A stretch of DNA of 64,000 nt from Clostridia bacterium (GTDB lineage: Bacteria > Bacillota > Clostridia > Oscillospirales > Acutalibacteraceae), in assembly GCA_017502085.1 (NCBI GenBank), contig JAFVVQ010000062.1, forward strand, positions 1 through 64,000. The letters run 5' to 3'. The position numbers and the translations under genes are program-made. A model generated the notes under the pieces. The model made no database searches and had not been told where the DNA came from. It saw only the letters and a program-made list of their open reading frames with translations. Of the stretch, positions 46,627-55,752 are shown one piece after another (position 1 is the stretch's first letter; each line of letters starts with the position of its first letter).

Positions 46627-47655
46627 ATGGCAGAAATGAGTGACAGAAAAAAAGCAATATTGGCGGCTGTTATTGAGCGGTATATCAAAACCGGTGAGCC
46701 CGTCGGTTCCAAAGAATTGCTTACTCTCACGGGTATGTCGGTTTCCTCGGCAACGGTGCGAAACGAGATGAGCGAGCTTTCATCTCTCGGCTACCTTGAA
46801 CAGCCTCATACTTCTGCGGGCAGAATTCCATCTCAGAAGGGTTACAGATATTACGTTGATAACCTGATGAAAAACCGCGAAATCGATGAGCTCAACAAAC
46901 GTCTTATTGAAGCGGGTATCTCTTCTGCGGCGGGCGACCCCGAAAGGCTTATCGCTCAGGCGGGTGAGGTTCTTGCAGACCTGACGAAATGTGCGTGTGT
47001 TTCAGCCACTCAATGCGGCGATTCAACGGTTATCCGCAAAATCGAGCTGGTTCCCGTCGGATGCCATACGGCGATGCTTGTATTGCTCACGTCAAACGGC
47101 TTCCTCAAGAGCCGTCTCTGCAGACTCGACAGTGAGCTTAACGTGAGAATCATTGAGGAGTTTTACAAAATCGTCGATTCTTCGATAATCGGCAAATCTG
47201 CATCGGATATCAACATTGTTTCGATGCAGACGGTAGCTGCTTCCGTGGACAGCGATCCTCTTGCGATGCTTCCGCTGATTGCGGCGGTGTGTGAGCTTGC
47301 GGGCAGCACGGCGAAATCGAAAATAGTCCTCGGCGGCAGTTCAAATATCTTCTCGCATAAGGATTACGGATCATCGGCGGTTGAGCTTCTCGAATTTCTC
47401 AACAGAGAAGAGCCTATTTCGGCGGTTATGAATAATACAGACGGACCGCTTAATGTTAAAATCGGTAAAGAAAATCTTTACCGTCAGCTTGAAAATTCAA
47501 GCGTTATCGTGGCAAAATATTCCTTGGGCGGCAGTGATACAGGTACAATCGGTATCATCGGACCTACCCGAATGGATTATGAAAATATAATACCCAGCGT
47601 CAGATATCTGACCGATTTTGTCGGCAGGCTGATAACTCAGGCTTTGGATGACTGA
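46627..47655 (+). CDS. hrcA: Heat-inducible transcription repressor HrcA
   Basis: 342 aa. It represses its own operon by binding CIRCE, with activity set by GroEL. The N-terminal winged helix is clear (DRKKAILAAVIERYIKTGEP, SSATVRNEMSELSSLGYLEQ, PHTSAGRIPS, GYRYYVD) and the C-terminal effector part ends in GIIGPTRMDYENIIP. The ATG at 46627 is preferred: the upstream in-frame ATG at 46585 lies within CIRCE, while AAGGTGGTGAGG precedes 46627. It leads the four-gene chaperone operon. Confidence 0.97.
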   Translation: MAEMSDRKKAILAAVIERYIKTGEPVGSKELLTLTGMSVSSATVRNEMSELSSLGYLEQPHTSAGRIPSQKGYRYYVDNLMKNREIDELNKRLIEAGISSAAGDPERLIAQAGEVLADLTKCACVSATQCGDSTVIRKIELVPVGCHTAMLVLLTSNGFLKSRLCRLDSELNVRIIEEFYKIVDSSIIGKSASDINIVSMQTVAASVDSDPLAMLPLIAAVCELAGSTAKSKIVLGGSSNIFSHKDYGSSAVELLEFLNREEPISAVMNNTDGPLNVKIGKENLYRQLENSSVIVAKYSLGGSDTGTIGIIGPTRMDYENIIPSVRYLTDFVGRLITQALDD

Positions 47656-47672
47656 GGCAGAAAGGATGCATA

Positions 47673-48182
47673 ATGAAAAAGGAAAAAAAGACTCCCGAAA
47701 CAGTTGAAGAGATGAAGGAAGAAGCTGTGCCCGAGGTTTCGAAGGAAGAAGAACTTCAGAAGGCGCTCGACGAAAAAAACGATCAGTTTCTCCGCATCTG
47801 TGCTGAATACGACAATTTCCGCAAACGTTCCCAGAAAGAGAAGCAGGATATCTATTCATCATCCCGCGCGGATGTTTTCAAGGATCTGCTTCCCGTTCTC
47901 GATAATTTCGACAGAGCCGCAAGCAATAAGGGCGCAGGTCTCGAAGCATATTCAAAGGGTATCGATCTTATCTTTCAGCAGTTTTCCGATATTCTCAAGA
48001 AGAACGGTGTTGAAAGCTTCGGTGAACCCGGCGACGAATTCGACCCCAATATCCACAATGCCGTAATGAGCGTTGAGGATGAAAACTTCGGTGAAAACAC
48101 TGTTGCAGAGGTATTTTCAAAGGGCTACAGACTCGGCGATAAGGTTATCCGTGAAGCTGTTGTCAAAGTAGCAAATTCATAA
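47673..48182 (+). CDS. grpE: Nucleotide exchange factor GrpE
   Basis: 169 aa. It releases ADP from DnaK. The acidic/charged N-terminus and long coiled coil (about 20-80; ALDEKNDQFLRICAEYDNFRKR) lead to the beta domain with PVLDNFDRA, GEPGDEFDPNIHNAVM, VAEVFSKGYRLGDKVIREA and VVKVAN. It follows hrcA after 17 bp and precedes dnaK in the usual order. Confidence 0.97.
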   Translation: MKKEKKTPETVEEMKEEAVPEVSKEEELQKALDEKNDQFLRICAEYDNFRKRSQKEKQDIYSSSRADVFKDLLPVLDNFDRAASNKGAGLEAYSKGIDLIFQQFSDILKKNGVESFGEPGDEFDPNIHNAVMSVEDENFGENTVAEVFSKGYRLGDKVIREAVVKVANS

Positions 48183-48225
48183 ATAAGTTTTAAATTATCA
48201 TTTACCATACAGGAGGAAAAATTTT

Positions 48226-50052
48226 ATGTCAAAGGTAATCGGTATCGACTTAGGTACAACAAACTCATGCGTCGCAGTTATTGAAGGCGGCGAACCCGTA
48301 GTTATCTCAAACGCAGAAGGCGCAAGAACAACTCCTTCAGTTGTTGCTTTCGGCAAGACAGGCGAAAGAATGGTTGGTCAGGTAGCAAAGAGACAGGCAA
48401 TCACCAATCCCGATAAGACTGTTTCTTCCATCAAGAGACAGATGGGTACAGACTACAAGGTAACTATCGACGATAAGAAGTATACTCCTCAGGAAATCTC
48501 TGCTATGATTCTTCAGAAGCTCAAGACAGATGCTGAAGCATATCTCGGCGAGAAGGTAACAGAGGCAGTTATCACCGTTCCCGCATATTTCACAGACGCT
48601 CAGCGTCAGGCAACAAAGGACGCAGGTAAGATTGCGGGTCTTGACGTAAAGCGAATCATCAACGAACCCACAGCAGCTGCTCTTGCATACGGCATCGATA
48701 AGGAAACAGACCAGAAGATTATGGTTTATGACCTTGGCGGCGGTACTTTCGACGTTTCAATCATCGAAATGGGTGACGGCGTTCAGGAAGTTCTTGCAAC
48801 CGCAGGTAACAACCGTCTCGGCGGTGACGACTTCGACCAGAGAGTAATTGACTGGCTTGCTGACGGTTTCAAGGCAGAGCAGGGTATCGACCTCAGAGGC
48901 GATAAGATGGCTATGCAGAGACTCAAGGAAGCTGCAGAAAAGGCAAAGATCGAGCTTTCTGGTGTAACAACCTCAAACATCAGCCTTCCTTTCATTACCG
49001 CTGATGCAACAGGTCCCAAGCATCTTGAAATGACTCTCACAAGAGCAAAGTTCAACGAACTCACCGCTGACCTTGTTGAAGCAACTATGGGTCCCGTCCG
49101 TCAGGCAATGAGCGACTCAGGTCTCAACACAAGCGAAATCAATAAGGTTCTTATGGTAGGCGGTTCATCAAGAATCCCCGCCGTTCAGGAAGCAATCAAG
49201 AAGTATCTCGGCGCAGAACCCTTCAAGGGCATCAATCCCGATGAATGCGTTGCAATCGGTGCAGCAATTCAGGGCGGCGTTCTTGGCGGCGAGGTCAAGG
49301 GTCTCCTTCTTCTTGACGTTACTCCTCTCTCACTCGGTATTGAAACAATGGGCGGCATCAACACCAAGATTATTGACAGAAACACAACAATTCCCGTTAA
49401 GAAGAGCCAGATTTTCTCAACTGCAGCCGACAATCAGCCTTCAGTTGAAGTTCACGTTCTTCAGGGCGAAAGAGAATTTGCAAAGGATAACAAGACTCTC
49501 GGTATTTTCCACCTTGACGGAATCATGCCTGCACGCAGAGGTGTTCCTCAGATCGAAGTAACCTTTGATATTGATGCAAACGGTATCGTTCACGTTTCGG
49601 CAAAGGATCTCGGCACTCAGAAGGAGCAGTCAATTTCAATCACGTCATCCACCAATATGTCCAAGGAAGACATTGAAAAGGCTGTTCAGGAAGCTGAAAG
49701 ATTTGCTCAGGAAGATAAGCAGCGCCGTGAAGACGTTGATACACGCAACAACGCTGACCAGATGGTATATCAGTGTGAAAAGCTTATCAGCGAAGAAGGC
49801 GATAAGTTCAGCGAAGATGAAAAGACTGCTCTCAATGAGAAAGTTGATGCACTTAAGGAAGCTCTTAAGGGCGAGGATATCAACCTCATCAAGAGCCGTC
49901 AGGAAGAGCTGACACAGAAGTTCTATGAGGTTTCGGAGAAGCTTTATAAGGCTGCTCAGGAAGCTGCTGCAGCTCAGGGCGGCGCAGCACCCGGTGCAGA
50001 TGCAGGCTACACAGAGGCAGACTTCACAGAGGTTGACGGCGACCAGCAGTAA
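48226..50052 (+). CDS. dnaK: Chaperone DnaK (Hsp70)
   Basis: 608 aa. An ATP-driven chaperone. Nucleotide-binding domain: [56 protein letters not shown] and [11 protein letters not shown]; then the linker [16 protein letters not shown], the substrate domain ([25 protein letters not shown]) and the lid. The C-terminus is [13 protein letters not shown], close to the common EEVDxDK end. AGGAGG precedes the start. Codon use is strongly biased (AAG, C-ending codons), as expected for a highly expressed gene and similar to the giant InlB-repeat genes. Confidence 0.99.
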   Translation: MSKVIGIDLGTTNSCVAVIEGGEPVVISNAEGARTTPSVVAFGKTGERMVGQVAKRQAITNPDKTVSSIKRQMGTDYKVTIDDKKYTPQEISAMILQKLKTDAEAYLGEKVTEAVITVPAYFTDAQRQATKDAGKIAGLDVKRIINEPTAAALAYGIDKETDQKIMVYDLGGGTFDVSIIEMGDGVQEVLATAGNNRLGGDDFDQRVIDWLADGFKAEQGIDLRGDKMAMQRLKEAAEKAKIELSGVTTSNISLPFITADATGPKHLEMTLTRAKFNELTADLVEATMGPVRQAMSDSGLNTSEINKVLMVGGSSRIPAVQEAIKKYLGAEPFKGINPDECVAIGAAIQGGVLGGEVKGLLLLDVTPLSLGIETMGGINTKIIDRNTTIPVKKSQIFSTAADNQPSVEVHVLQGEREFAKDNKTLGIFHLDGIMPARRGVPQIEVTFDIDANGIVHVSAKDLGTQKEQSISITSSTNMSKEDIEKAVQEAERFAQEDKQRREDVDTRNNADQMVYQCEKLISEEGDKFSEDEKTALNEKVDALKEALKGEDINLIKSRQEELTQKFYEVSEKLYKAAQEAAAAQGGAAPGADAGYTEADFTEVDGDQQ

Positions 50053-50066
50053 TTTACGGTAAATAA

Positions 50067-50085
50067 GGGCGGCTTCGTGCCGCCC
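50067..50085 (+). other. Hairpin between dnaK and dnaJ
   Basis: GGGCGGC and GCCGCCC form a perfect 7-bp stem with a 5-nt loop and no T-run. It probably stabilises dnaK mRNA or lowers dnaJ expression relative to dnaK. Confidence 0.6.
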
Positions 50086-50113
50086 GAAAACTGTCTAAAA
50101 GGAGAAAACTCCC

Positions 50114-51274
50114 TTGGAAGATAAAAGAGACTATTATGAAGTCCTCGGTGTATCAAAAAACGCAACCGAGGATGAATTAAAAAAAGCATACAGAAAAAAA
50201 GCCAAAGAGTATCATCCCGACCTTAATCCGGGCGATGCTCAGGCAGAAGCCAAATTCAAAGAGGCAAACGAAGCCTACGAAGTGCTTTCCGACAGCCAGA
50301 AAAGAGCCCGTTATGACCAGTTCGGTCACGCAGGTGTAGATCCTAATTACGGTGCGGGCGGAGCAGGCGGTTACGGCGGTGGTTTCGGCGGAGGTGGATT
50401 TGACTTTGACCTCGGTGACATATTCGGGTCGTTTTTCGGCGGCGGTTTCGGCGGAGGCGGCAGACAGTCTAACCCCAATGCTCCCCGCAGAGGTGAAGAT
50501 ATCCAGACAAGAGTCACAATTTCGTTCGAAGATGCCGCAAAGGGCTGCAAGAGAACTGTTGATATCAACCGTGTTGATACCTGTACGGATTGCGGCGGCT
50601 CGGGTGCAAAGACGGGCACAACCGCTCAAAGCTGTCCCGAATGCGGCGGCAGAGGCTACGTGACGGTTGATCAGAGGACTCCTTTCGGCGTTATGCAGAC
50701 TCAGAAAACCTGTTCTCGTTGCTCAGGTAAGGGTAAGATTATTACCGACCCTTGCGCAAAGTGTCACGGTGCGGGAAGAGTTTCAACAAAAACCTCGGTG
50801 GAGGTCAACATACCCGCAGGTATTGATGACAGACAGATGTTCAGTGTCAGGGGCGCAGGTAACGCAGGCACTAACGGAGGTCCCAAGGGCGACCTTAAGG
50901 TTGCTGTTTTCGTCAGACCCCATCCCCGTTTCGAGCGTGACGGCTACAACGTATGGCTCGAAGAAAAGGTCAGCTTCACTCAGGCGGCACTCGGTGACAG
51001 CATCAGAATTCCGACTCTTGACGGCGATGTTAAGTTTGATCTGCCGGCAGGTACACAGTCCGGTGCAGTGTTCAGCCTGAAGGGTAAGGGTATCCAGATT
51101 CTCAATGGCAGAGGCAGAGGCGATCAGCTTGTCAAAATCATCGTTGAGGTGCCTAAAAATCTGACCCAGCGCCAGAGAGAACTTATGCTCGAACTCGAAA
51201 AAGAGATGGGTATCAAGCGTGGTGCTCCCGCAAACTCAAAGAAGAGCGGATTTTTTGATAAATTCAAGAATTAA
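50114..51274 (+). CDS. dnaJ: Chaperone DnaJ (Hsp40)
   Basis: 386 aa. It stimulates DnaK ATP hydrolysis and delivers clients. J domain (1-70) with YHPDLNPGD, a Gly/Phe-rich stretch (about 78-120), four zinc-finger CxxCxGxG repeats ([32 protein letters not shown]) and two beta C-terminal domains ([24 protein letters not shown]). The start is a TTG with GGAG nine bases upstream, and the J domain needs this start. A terminator follows; prmA, often next, is instead at 60.3 kb. Confidence 0.98.
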   Translation: MEDKRDYYEVLGVSKNATEDELKKAYRKKAKEYHPDLNPGDAQAEAKFKEANEAYEVLSDSQKRARYDQFGHAGVDPNYGAGGAGGYGGGFGGGGFDFDLGDIFGSFFGGGFGGGGRQSNPNAPRRGEDIQTRVTISFEDAAKGCKRTVDINRVDTCTDCGGSGAKTGTTAQSCPECGGRGYVTVDQRTPFGVMQTQKTCSRCSGKGKIITDPCAKCHGAGRVSTKTSVEVNIPAGIDDRQMFSVRGAGNAGTNGGPKGDLKVAVFVRPHPRFERDGYNVWLEEKVSFTQAALGDSIRIPTLDGDVKFDLPAGTQSGAVFSLKGKGIQILNGRGRGDQLVKIIVEVPKNLTQRQRELMLELEKEMGIKRGAPANSKKSGFFDKFKN

Positions 51275-51279
51275 AAAGG

Positions 51280-51306
51280 AGCCGTGTCATTTTTTGATGC
51301 GGCTTT
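51280..51306 (+). terminator. Terminator after dnaJ
   Basis: AGCCGTGTCA and TGATGCGGCT pair with two G-U pairs, followed by TTTTC. It is a moderate terminator just before the phosphatase gene. Confidence 0.6.
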
Positions 51307-51318
51307 TCGGGTGATATT

Positions 51319-51969
51319 ATGAGAAAATTTGATGCTGTTGTTTTTGACCTTGACGGTACTCTGATCGATACTCTCGATGACCTTATGGACAGTGTGAATT
51401 TTGCACTTGCCAAGTTCGGATTCCCGTCAAGAAACATCGATGAAATCCGTTCCTTCGTGGGCAACGGAGTAAAAAGACTTGTTTATCTCAGTGTACCTGA
51501 CGGTACGGATGAGGCAACGAGCGAAAAATGCCTTGAAATTTTCAAGGAGCATTATAAAGGCAATTCAAAAAACAAAACCGCACCCTATAAAGGCATTCAG
51601 GAGATGCTTGAGGGTGTCAGGACGGCAGGCTACAAGACTGCGGTTGTTACAAACAAGATTCAGGATGCTGCTATCGAAATCATAACTGATTTCTTCGGCG
51701 ACAAAATCGACGTTATTATCGGTCAGATTGACGGCGTTGCACAGAAACCTGAGCCTGACGGCGTATGGCTTGCTCTCGAAAAGCTCGGTGCGTCAAGGGA
51801 TAAGGCTGTCTATATCGGCGACTCGGAGGTTGACTGTATGACCGCCCATAATGCGGGGTTGCCCTGTATCGGCGTAACGTGGGGGTTCCGTGCAAGAGAA
51901 GTTCTTGAGGAAAATAATGCCGAGTTTATCGTCGATTCGCCCGAAAAAATCGTGGATTGTCTGCAATAA
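51319..51969 (+). CDS. HAD-superfamily phosphatase, phosphoglycolate phosphatase-like
   Basis: 216 aa. HAD motif I VVFDLDGTLIDTLDD (7-20), cap domain with FVGNGVKRL, motif II VVTNK, motif III Lys near AQKPEPDG and motif IV YIGDSEVDCM. The layout fits Gph/PgmB-type subfamily IA enzymes; phosphoglycolate is the likeliest substrate (removing 2-phosphoglycolate from DNA repair), but promiscuity is common. The start has only a weak RBS (GGGTGAT). It lies between the dnaJ terminator and the SAM-riboswitch promoter. Confidence 0.88.
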   Translation: MRKFDAVVFDLDGTLIDTLDDLMDSVNFALAKFGFPSRNIDEIRSFVGNGVKRLVYLSVPDGTDEATSEKCLEIFKEHYKGNSKNKTAPYKGIQEMLEGVRTAGYKTAVVTNKIQDAAIEIITDFFGDKIDVIIGQIDGVAQKPEPDGVWLALEKLGASRDKAVYIGDSEVDCMTAHNAGLPCIGVTWGFRAREVLEENNAEFIVDSPEKIVDCLQ

Positions 51970-51991
51970 TTCTATGTTTGCGCAACTCCAC

Positions 51992-52025
51992 GGGTGTTGA
52001 CAAAACACCCTTACCGTTATATAAT
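51992..52025 (+). promoter_or_regulatory. Consensus sigma-A promoter of metK, with an inverted repeat over the -35 box
   Basis: TTGACA (51997), 17 bp, TATAAT (52020): a full consensus. GGGTGTT (51992-51998) and AACACCC (52004-52010) form a 7-bp inverted repeat around the -35 box, which could be an operator or the weak end hairpin of the upstream gene. Confidence 0.88.
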
Positions 52026-52046
52026 TATTAAGTCAATAGAATATGT

Positions 52047-52142
52047 CCTTATTAAGAGAGGCAGAGGGACAGGCCCTGTGAAGCCCGGCAACCTGTGTTA
52101 AGCAAGGTGCTAATTCCTGCGGATCAAATCCGGAAAATAAGG
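52047..52142 (+). promoter_or_regulatory. SAM-I riboswitch (S-box)
   Basis: The aptamer carries the S-box signatures AGAGGCAGAGGGAC, GGCCCTGTGAAGCCC, GGCAACC and AAGGTGCTAATTCC. P1 is CCTTATT (52047) with AATAAGG (52136). It senses S-adenosylmethionine and switches off metK by termination at 52151-52183. Confidence 0.97.
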
Positions 52143-52150
52143 TGTTTTCT

Positions 52151-52183
52151 GCCGCTGAAGACTCCTTCGGCGGCTTAATTTTT
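52151..52183 (+). terminator. SAM-riboswitch expression-platform terminator
   Basis: GCCGCTGAAG and CTTCGGCGGC form a 10-bp stem with one G-U pair, followed by TTAATTTTT. It lies between the aptamer and metK, as expected for SAM-dependent attenuation. Confidence 0.92.
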
Positions 52184-52228
52184 GAGGACTTATGGTTGAT
52201 AGTTAAAAAGAGAAAGGTAAAAAACACT

Positions 52229-53374
52229 ATGGCACATTATTTCTTTACTTCCGAATCCGTAACCGGCGGTCATCCCGATAAAATCTGTGACCAGATTTCC
52301 GATGCGGTGCTTGATGCAATCCTTGCTCAGGACCCTATGGGCAGAGTTGCCTGCGAAACCTGCTGCACAACGGGTATGGTGCTTGTTATGGGCGAAATTA
52401 CAACAACCGCTGATATCGACATTCCCAAGCTTGTTAGAGAAACAGTTAATGAAATCGGCTATAACAACGCCGAATTCGGTTTTGACTGCAACACTTGTGC
52501 CGTTATGACTGCTCTTGATAAGCAGTCAGGCGACATTGCAATGGGTGTTGACAGACTCGGTGCAGGCGACCAGGGTATGATGTTCGGTTTTGCGTGTGAC
52601 GAAACTCCCGAACTTATGCCTCTTCCCATTTCCCTTGCGCACAAGCTCTGCGCAAAGCTTACCGAGGTACGCAAGAACGGAACACTTCCTTATCTCCGTC
52701 CCGACGGAAAGAGCCAGGTTACAATCGAATATGACGAAAACAACAAGCCCGTCAGAGTTGATACGGTTGTTATTTCTTCACAGCACGCTGCAGACGTTAC
52801 TCTTGAGCAGATCAGAGAGGATATTGCCGAGAAGGTAATCAAGGCAACAATTCCCGCAGAAATGATGGATGAAAATACAATCTTCCATATCAATCCCACA
52901 GGCAGATTCGTAACGGGCGGACCTATGGGTGACAGCGGTCTCACAGGCAGAAAGATTATCGTTGATACATACGGCGGTTATGCACGTCACGGCGGCGGTG
53001 CATTCAGCGGCAAGGACCCCACAAAGGTTGACCGTTCCGCAGCTTATGCCGCACGTTACGTTGCAAAGAATATCGTTGCTGCAGGTCTTGCTTCAAAGTG
53101 TGAGGTTGAACTTGCGTATGCAATCGGTGTTGAACAGCCCGTATCCGTTTTCGTTGATACTTTCGGTACAAGTAAGATGGCTGATACAGATATTGCTGAA
53201 ATCATCAAGAAACTCTTTGGCCTCAGCCCCGCAGGCATTATCAGGACTCTCGATCTGAGAAAGCCCATCTACAAGCAGATTGCGGCTCTCGGTCACATCG
53301 GCAGAACAGACGTTGACCTTCCCTGGGAAAGAACAGACAGAGTTGACGATATCAAGGCTGCTGCAAATATCTGA
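52229..53374 (+). CDS. metK: S-adenosylmethionine synthetase
   Basis: 381 aa, near normal length. It makes SAM from methionine and ATP. Motifs: [21 protein letters not shown] at the start (split: [13 protein letters not shown]), [41 protein letters not shown] (19 residues) and [19 protein letters not shown]. The ATG at 52229 is chosen because the protein family starts here; the longer frame from 52142 would run through the riboswitch terminator. Expression is set by the SAM-I riboswitch just upstream. A strong terminator follows. Confidence 0.98.
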   Translation: MAHYFFTSESVTGGHPDKICDQISDAVLDAILAQDPMGRVACETCCTTGMVLVMGEITTTADIDIPKLVRETVNEIGYNNAEFGFDCNTCAVMTALDKQSGDIAMGVDRLGAGDQGMMFGFACDETPELMPLPISLAHKLCAKLTEVRKNGTLPYLRPDGKSQVTIEYDENNKPVRVDTVVISSQHAADVTLEQIREDIAEKVIKATIPAEMMDENTIFHINPTGRFVTGGPMGDSGLTGRKIIVDTYGGYARHGGGAFSGKDPTKVDRSAAYAARYVAKNIVAAGLASKCEVELAYAIGVEQPVSVFVDTFGTSKMADTDIAEIIKKLFGLSPAGIIRTLDLRKPIYKQIAALGHIGRTDVDLPWERTDRVDDIKAAANI

Positions 53375-53385
53375 ATATAAAAAGC

Positions 53386-53418
53386 AATCCGCTGACTTTG
53401 ACGGTCAGCGGATTTTTT
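53386..53418 (+). terminator. Rho-independent terminator of metK
   Basis: AATCCGCTGAC and GTCAGCGGATT pair perfectly over 11 bp with a short loop, followed by six T. It lies 11 bp after the stop. Confidence 0.93.
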
Positions 53419-53422
53419 GTTA

Positions 53423-54715
53423 TTATTCCCACTCAGACTGTGTTCTTCCCGAGTTTTTTCTTGCAAGGAACTCCTTGTAAAGTTTTTCTTTATATTCATC
53501 GGTGTATTCATAGCACCAGAGATTGAAAATTCCGTTGAAATCCTCGAAGGTTTCATCGGGCAGAATTTTCGTCTGACCGAATTTATAGGGCAGGAGAATT
53601 TCTGCCGCACCGTTGGATGCGATGTGATATTCCTTTGCGATTGAGATTGCGACACGGTTTGCCTCTTGCCTGGGAAGCTCCTCGTCAAACTTGATTTCCG
53701 TTATCGGGAAAAGCAGACATTCCGCAGCCGATCTGCGGTAGAATTCGGGAGAAGTGCCGGTATGACCGTGGTGTGACATCTGCATAACGTCGCATTTCAG
53801 GGTGTCTGCGGAATATCTTCTGATAAGAACTCTGTCACTCTCGCCCATACTGTCGCCGGGAAACGAAACCTTGCAGTTTCCGACCCTCATCATCAGCGAA
53901 ATCGTGGTGTCGTTAAAATTCTCGAGACTTCTCGGAAATACGTCTTCGTGGGTGCAGAGCACGGTGAATTCAAGATTATCGACGTAGAATCTTTGCCCCG
54001 TGTGCATCTTGTATTTTTTGATATCGGTTCTTCTTTCAAGTTCGTTCTGAAAGTCTTTCATAATGTTGTTGCCTGCATCACCCCAGCCTTTGCTTTCCTT
54101 GAGTTCAAGTGACGGCAGATTATGATAGACGGCTCTGATTTCGAGTTCATCCTCATGATATTTAAGAATATCCTTGATTTTTCCGACGTGGTCCTCGTGG
54201 CCGTGAGAGATAAACCATCCTTCAACAACGGGTTTTTGACCGTCGGAATGTTTTTTTAGGAAATCAATGATTCTGAAATCATCTCTTACGGAATAAGGGT
54301 GTGCGCTGTCAATGACGAAGAACTTTCCGCTTGCGGTCCTGATTATGTAACACATACCGCAGTCGATCAGCGAATGGTCAACCTCGAATTGCCAGAGTGT
54401 GGCGGTGTCTGCGGAGCTTATCGGCTTATTCGGGTATTTTTCAAATCTGTCGGATGCAACGATGCGCAGAGCTTTTTCGATTCCGCAATAATAAACGTGA
54501 ACCATCATTCCCGTTGCATACGTTCTGTGTATCGAGTTCTCGATTATCAAAGAATCGTAAAGCTTGAAATGTTCGTATTCAAAGCGTTGGCAGAGTTTAT
54601 CGAAAACATCTCTTTCGACGTCTGAATAAAGAAGCATATGTGTGTTGTCGCCGCAGTCGTATTCGCGGAAAGGCAGACCATCGGGAAGAGGGATTGTATA
54701 AAATATACTGTTCAC
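53423..54715 (-). CDS. Metallo-beta-lactamase-fold hydrolase
   Basis: 430 aa, no signal peptide. The MBL metal site is visible as HGHEDHVGK (171-179), with further ligands likely at CTHEDVF, FPGDSM and MQMSHHGHTG, the last resembling the ComEC-type MBL domain. An N-terminal part of about 110 residues of unknown fold precedes it (MLLYSDVERDVFDKL). The start is GTG, five bases after GAGGTG. It is monocistronic and divergent from the epimerase gene, and it shares the metK terminator region. The substrate is unknown; nuclease, phosphodiesterase or lactonase roles all occur in this fold. Confidence 0.82.
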   Translation of the reverse strand: MNSIFYTIPLPDGLPFREYDCGDNTHMLLYSDVERDVFDKLCQRFEYEHFKLYDSLIIENSIHRTYATGMMVHVYYCGIEKALRIVASDRFEKYPNKPISSADTATLWQFEVDHSLIDCGMCYIIRTASGKFFVIDSAHPYSVRDDFRIIDFLKKHSDGQKPVVEGWFISHGHEDHVGKIKDILKYHEDELEIRAVYHNLPSLELKESKGWGDAGNNIMKDFQNELERRTDIKKYKMHTGQRFYVDNLEFTVLCTHEDVFPRSLENFNDTTISLMMRVGNCKVSFPGDSMGESDRVLIRRYSADTLKCDVMQMSHHGHTGTSPEFYRRSAAECLLFPITEIKFDEELPRQEANRVAISIAKEYHIASNGAAEILLPYKFGQTKILPDETFEDFNGIFNLWCYEYTDEYKEKLYKEFLARKNSGRTQSEWE

Positions 54716-54748
54716 GGTATCACCTCGTAATGTCGGATATATGCGTTT

Positions 54749-54777
54749 ATTTTATCATATATATTCTCAAACGGCAA
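54749..54777 (-). promoter_or_regulatory. Predicted promoter for the MBL-fold gene
   Basis: On the minus strand, TTGCCG, 17 bp, TAAAAT, about 34 bp before the GTG start. Confidence 0.55.
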
Positions 54778-54795
54778 GATTTCATCCGAAAATAG

Positions 54796-54825
54796 TTGAA
54801 ATATACGGGCGTTTTGTGATAGAAT
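54796..54825 (+). promoter_or_regulatory. Predicted promoter for the epimerase-like gene
   Basis: TTGAAA, 18 bp, TAGAAT, 32 bp before the chosen start. Confidence 0.55.
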
Positions 54826-54857
54826 TATCTGCAGAAAGCAATGAAAGGATAATGAAT

Positions 54858-55703
54858 ATGTTTTACAAAATAGAAAACGAATTTTTCACCTGCGAAATCG
54901 ACGATATGGGTGCCCAGCTTCATTCGCTCAAGTCAAAGGAAAACGGCAAGGAATATATCTGGTACGGCAAAACTGAAATCTGGTACGGTCAGGCACCCGT
55001 GCTTTTCCCCGTTATCGGTCAGCTTATCGACGATAAATACCGTTATAACGGCAAGGAATATACTATGCCCAAGCACGGTCTCGCAAGAAAGCTTCTTTTC
55101 AACGTGAAGGAATGCGAGGGGGCAAAGGCGGTTTTCAGTCTTGAAAGCGATGAGAATACACTCAAAAACTATCCTTTTGATTTTGAACTGCTTATCACTT
55201 TTGAGCTTATCGGCAAATCCCTCAGAAACACAATGAAGGTTATCAATAAGACCAAGGGCGAAATGTATTTTTCAATCGGTGCGCATCCCGGATTTAACTG
55301 TGCGGTCGGCGACGTTATTGAATTCGAAATGCCCGAAACTCTTGCAACCGAAAGAATCGACAGCGATAACCTCATCATCGATAAAAAATTCCCCCTGCTT
55401 GAAAACGGCAGAGAGATTGAAATCACAGAGGATATTTTTAAGGCGGATGCTCTTATTCTCTCGGATATCAAGTCCGAAAAACTTCGTATCAAGGGTGAAA
55501 ACGAAATTGAATTCACGTTCGGCAAGTGTCCTTTCCTCGGCATCTGGGCGAAACCCGGTGCACCCTACGTCTGCATTGAACCCTGGTACGGCGTGAATGA
55601 CGGCAGAGATGTCAAAGCGGATATCTCCGAAAAGAGAGGCATTGAAAGACTTGCGGAGGGTGAAACCTTCGAATTCTTCTGGAATGCAGAAATAATTAAA
55701 TAA
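54858..55703 (+). CDS. Aldose 1-epimerase family protein (LacX/YeaD-like)
   Basis: 281 aa. It belongs to the galactose-mutarotase fold: DMGAQLHSLKSKENGKEYIW near the N-terminus, PVLFPVIGQL, a HGLAR motif, FSIGAHPGFNC with the conserved H-P-x-F, and WAKPGAPYVCIEPWYG. It is shorter than GalM (about 340 aa) and resembles the LacX/YeaD-type group of about 290 aa that may act on phosphorylated sugars. The ATG at 54858 is used because AAAGGA lies 8 bp before; earlier in-frame starts lie upstream of the promoter. It stands alone between a promoter and a terminator. Confidence 0.85.
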   Translation: MFYKIENEFFTCEIDDMGAQLHSLKSKENGKEYIWYGKTEIWYGQAPVLFPVIGQLIDDKYRYNGKEYTMPKHGLARKLLFNVKECEGAKAVFSLESDENTLKNYPFDFELLITFELIGKSLRNTMKVINKTKGEMYFSIGAHPGFNCAVGDVIEFEMPETLATERIDSDNLIIDKKFPLLENGREIEITEDIFKADALILSDIKSEKLRIKGENEIEFTFGKCPFLGIWAKPGAPYVCIEPWYGVNDGRDVKADISEKRGIERLAEGETFEFFWNAEIIK

Positions 55704-55717
55704 CGTGTAAAATACAA

Positions 55718-55752
55718 CACCCGTCGGGCAACCGACGGGTGAATTTTTATTT
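55718..55752. terminator. Terminator after the epimerase-like gene, possibly bidirectional
   Basis: CACCCGTCGG and CCGACGGGTG form a perfect 10-bp stem with a GCAA loop, followed by AATTTTTATTTT. It also lies just past the stop of the convergent PI-PLC gene. Confidence 0.88.

Noticed and set aside
52142..52228. Upstream ATG for metK
   Set aside because: It lies in the SAM-riboswitch P1 and terminator, and the MetK family starts at the later ATG with the FTSESV motif.
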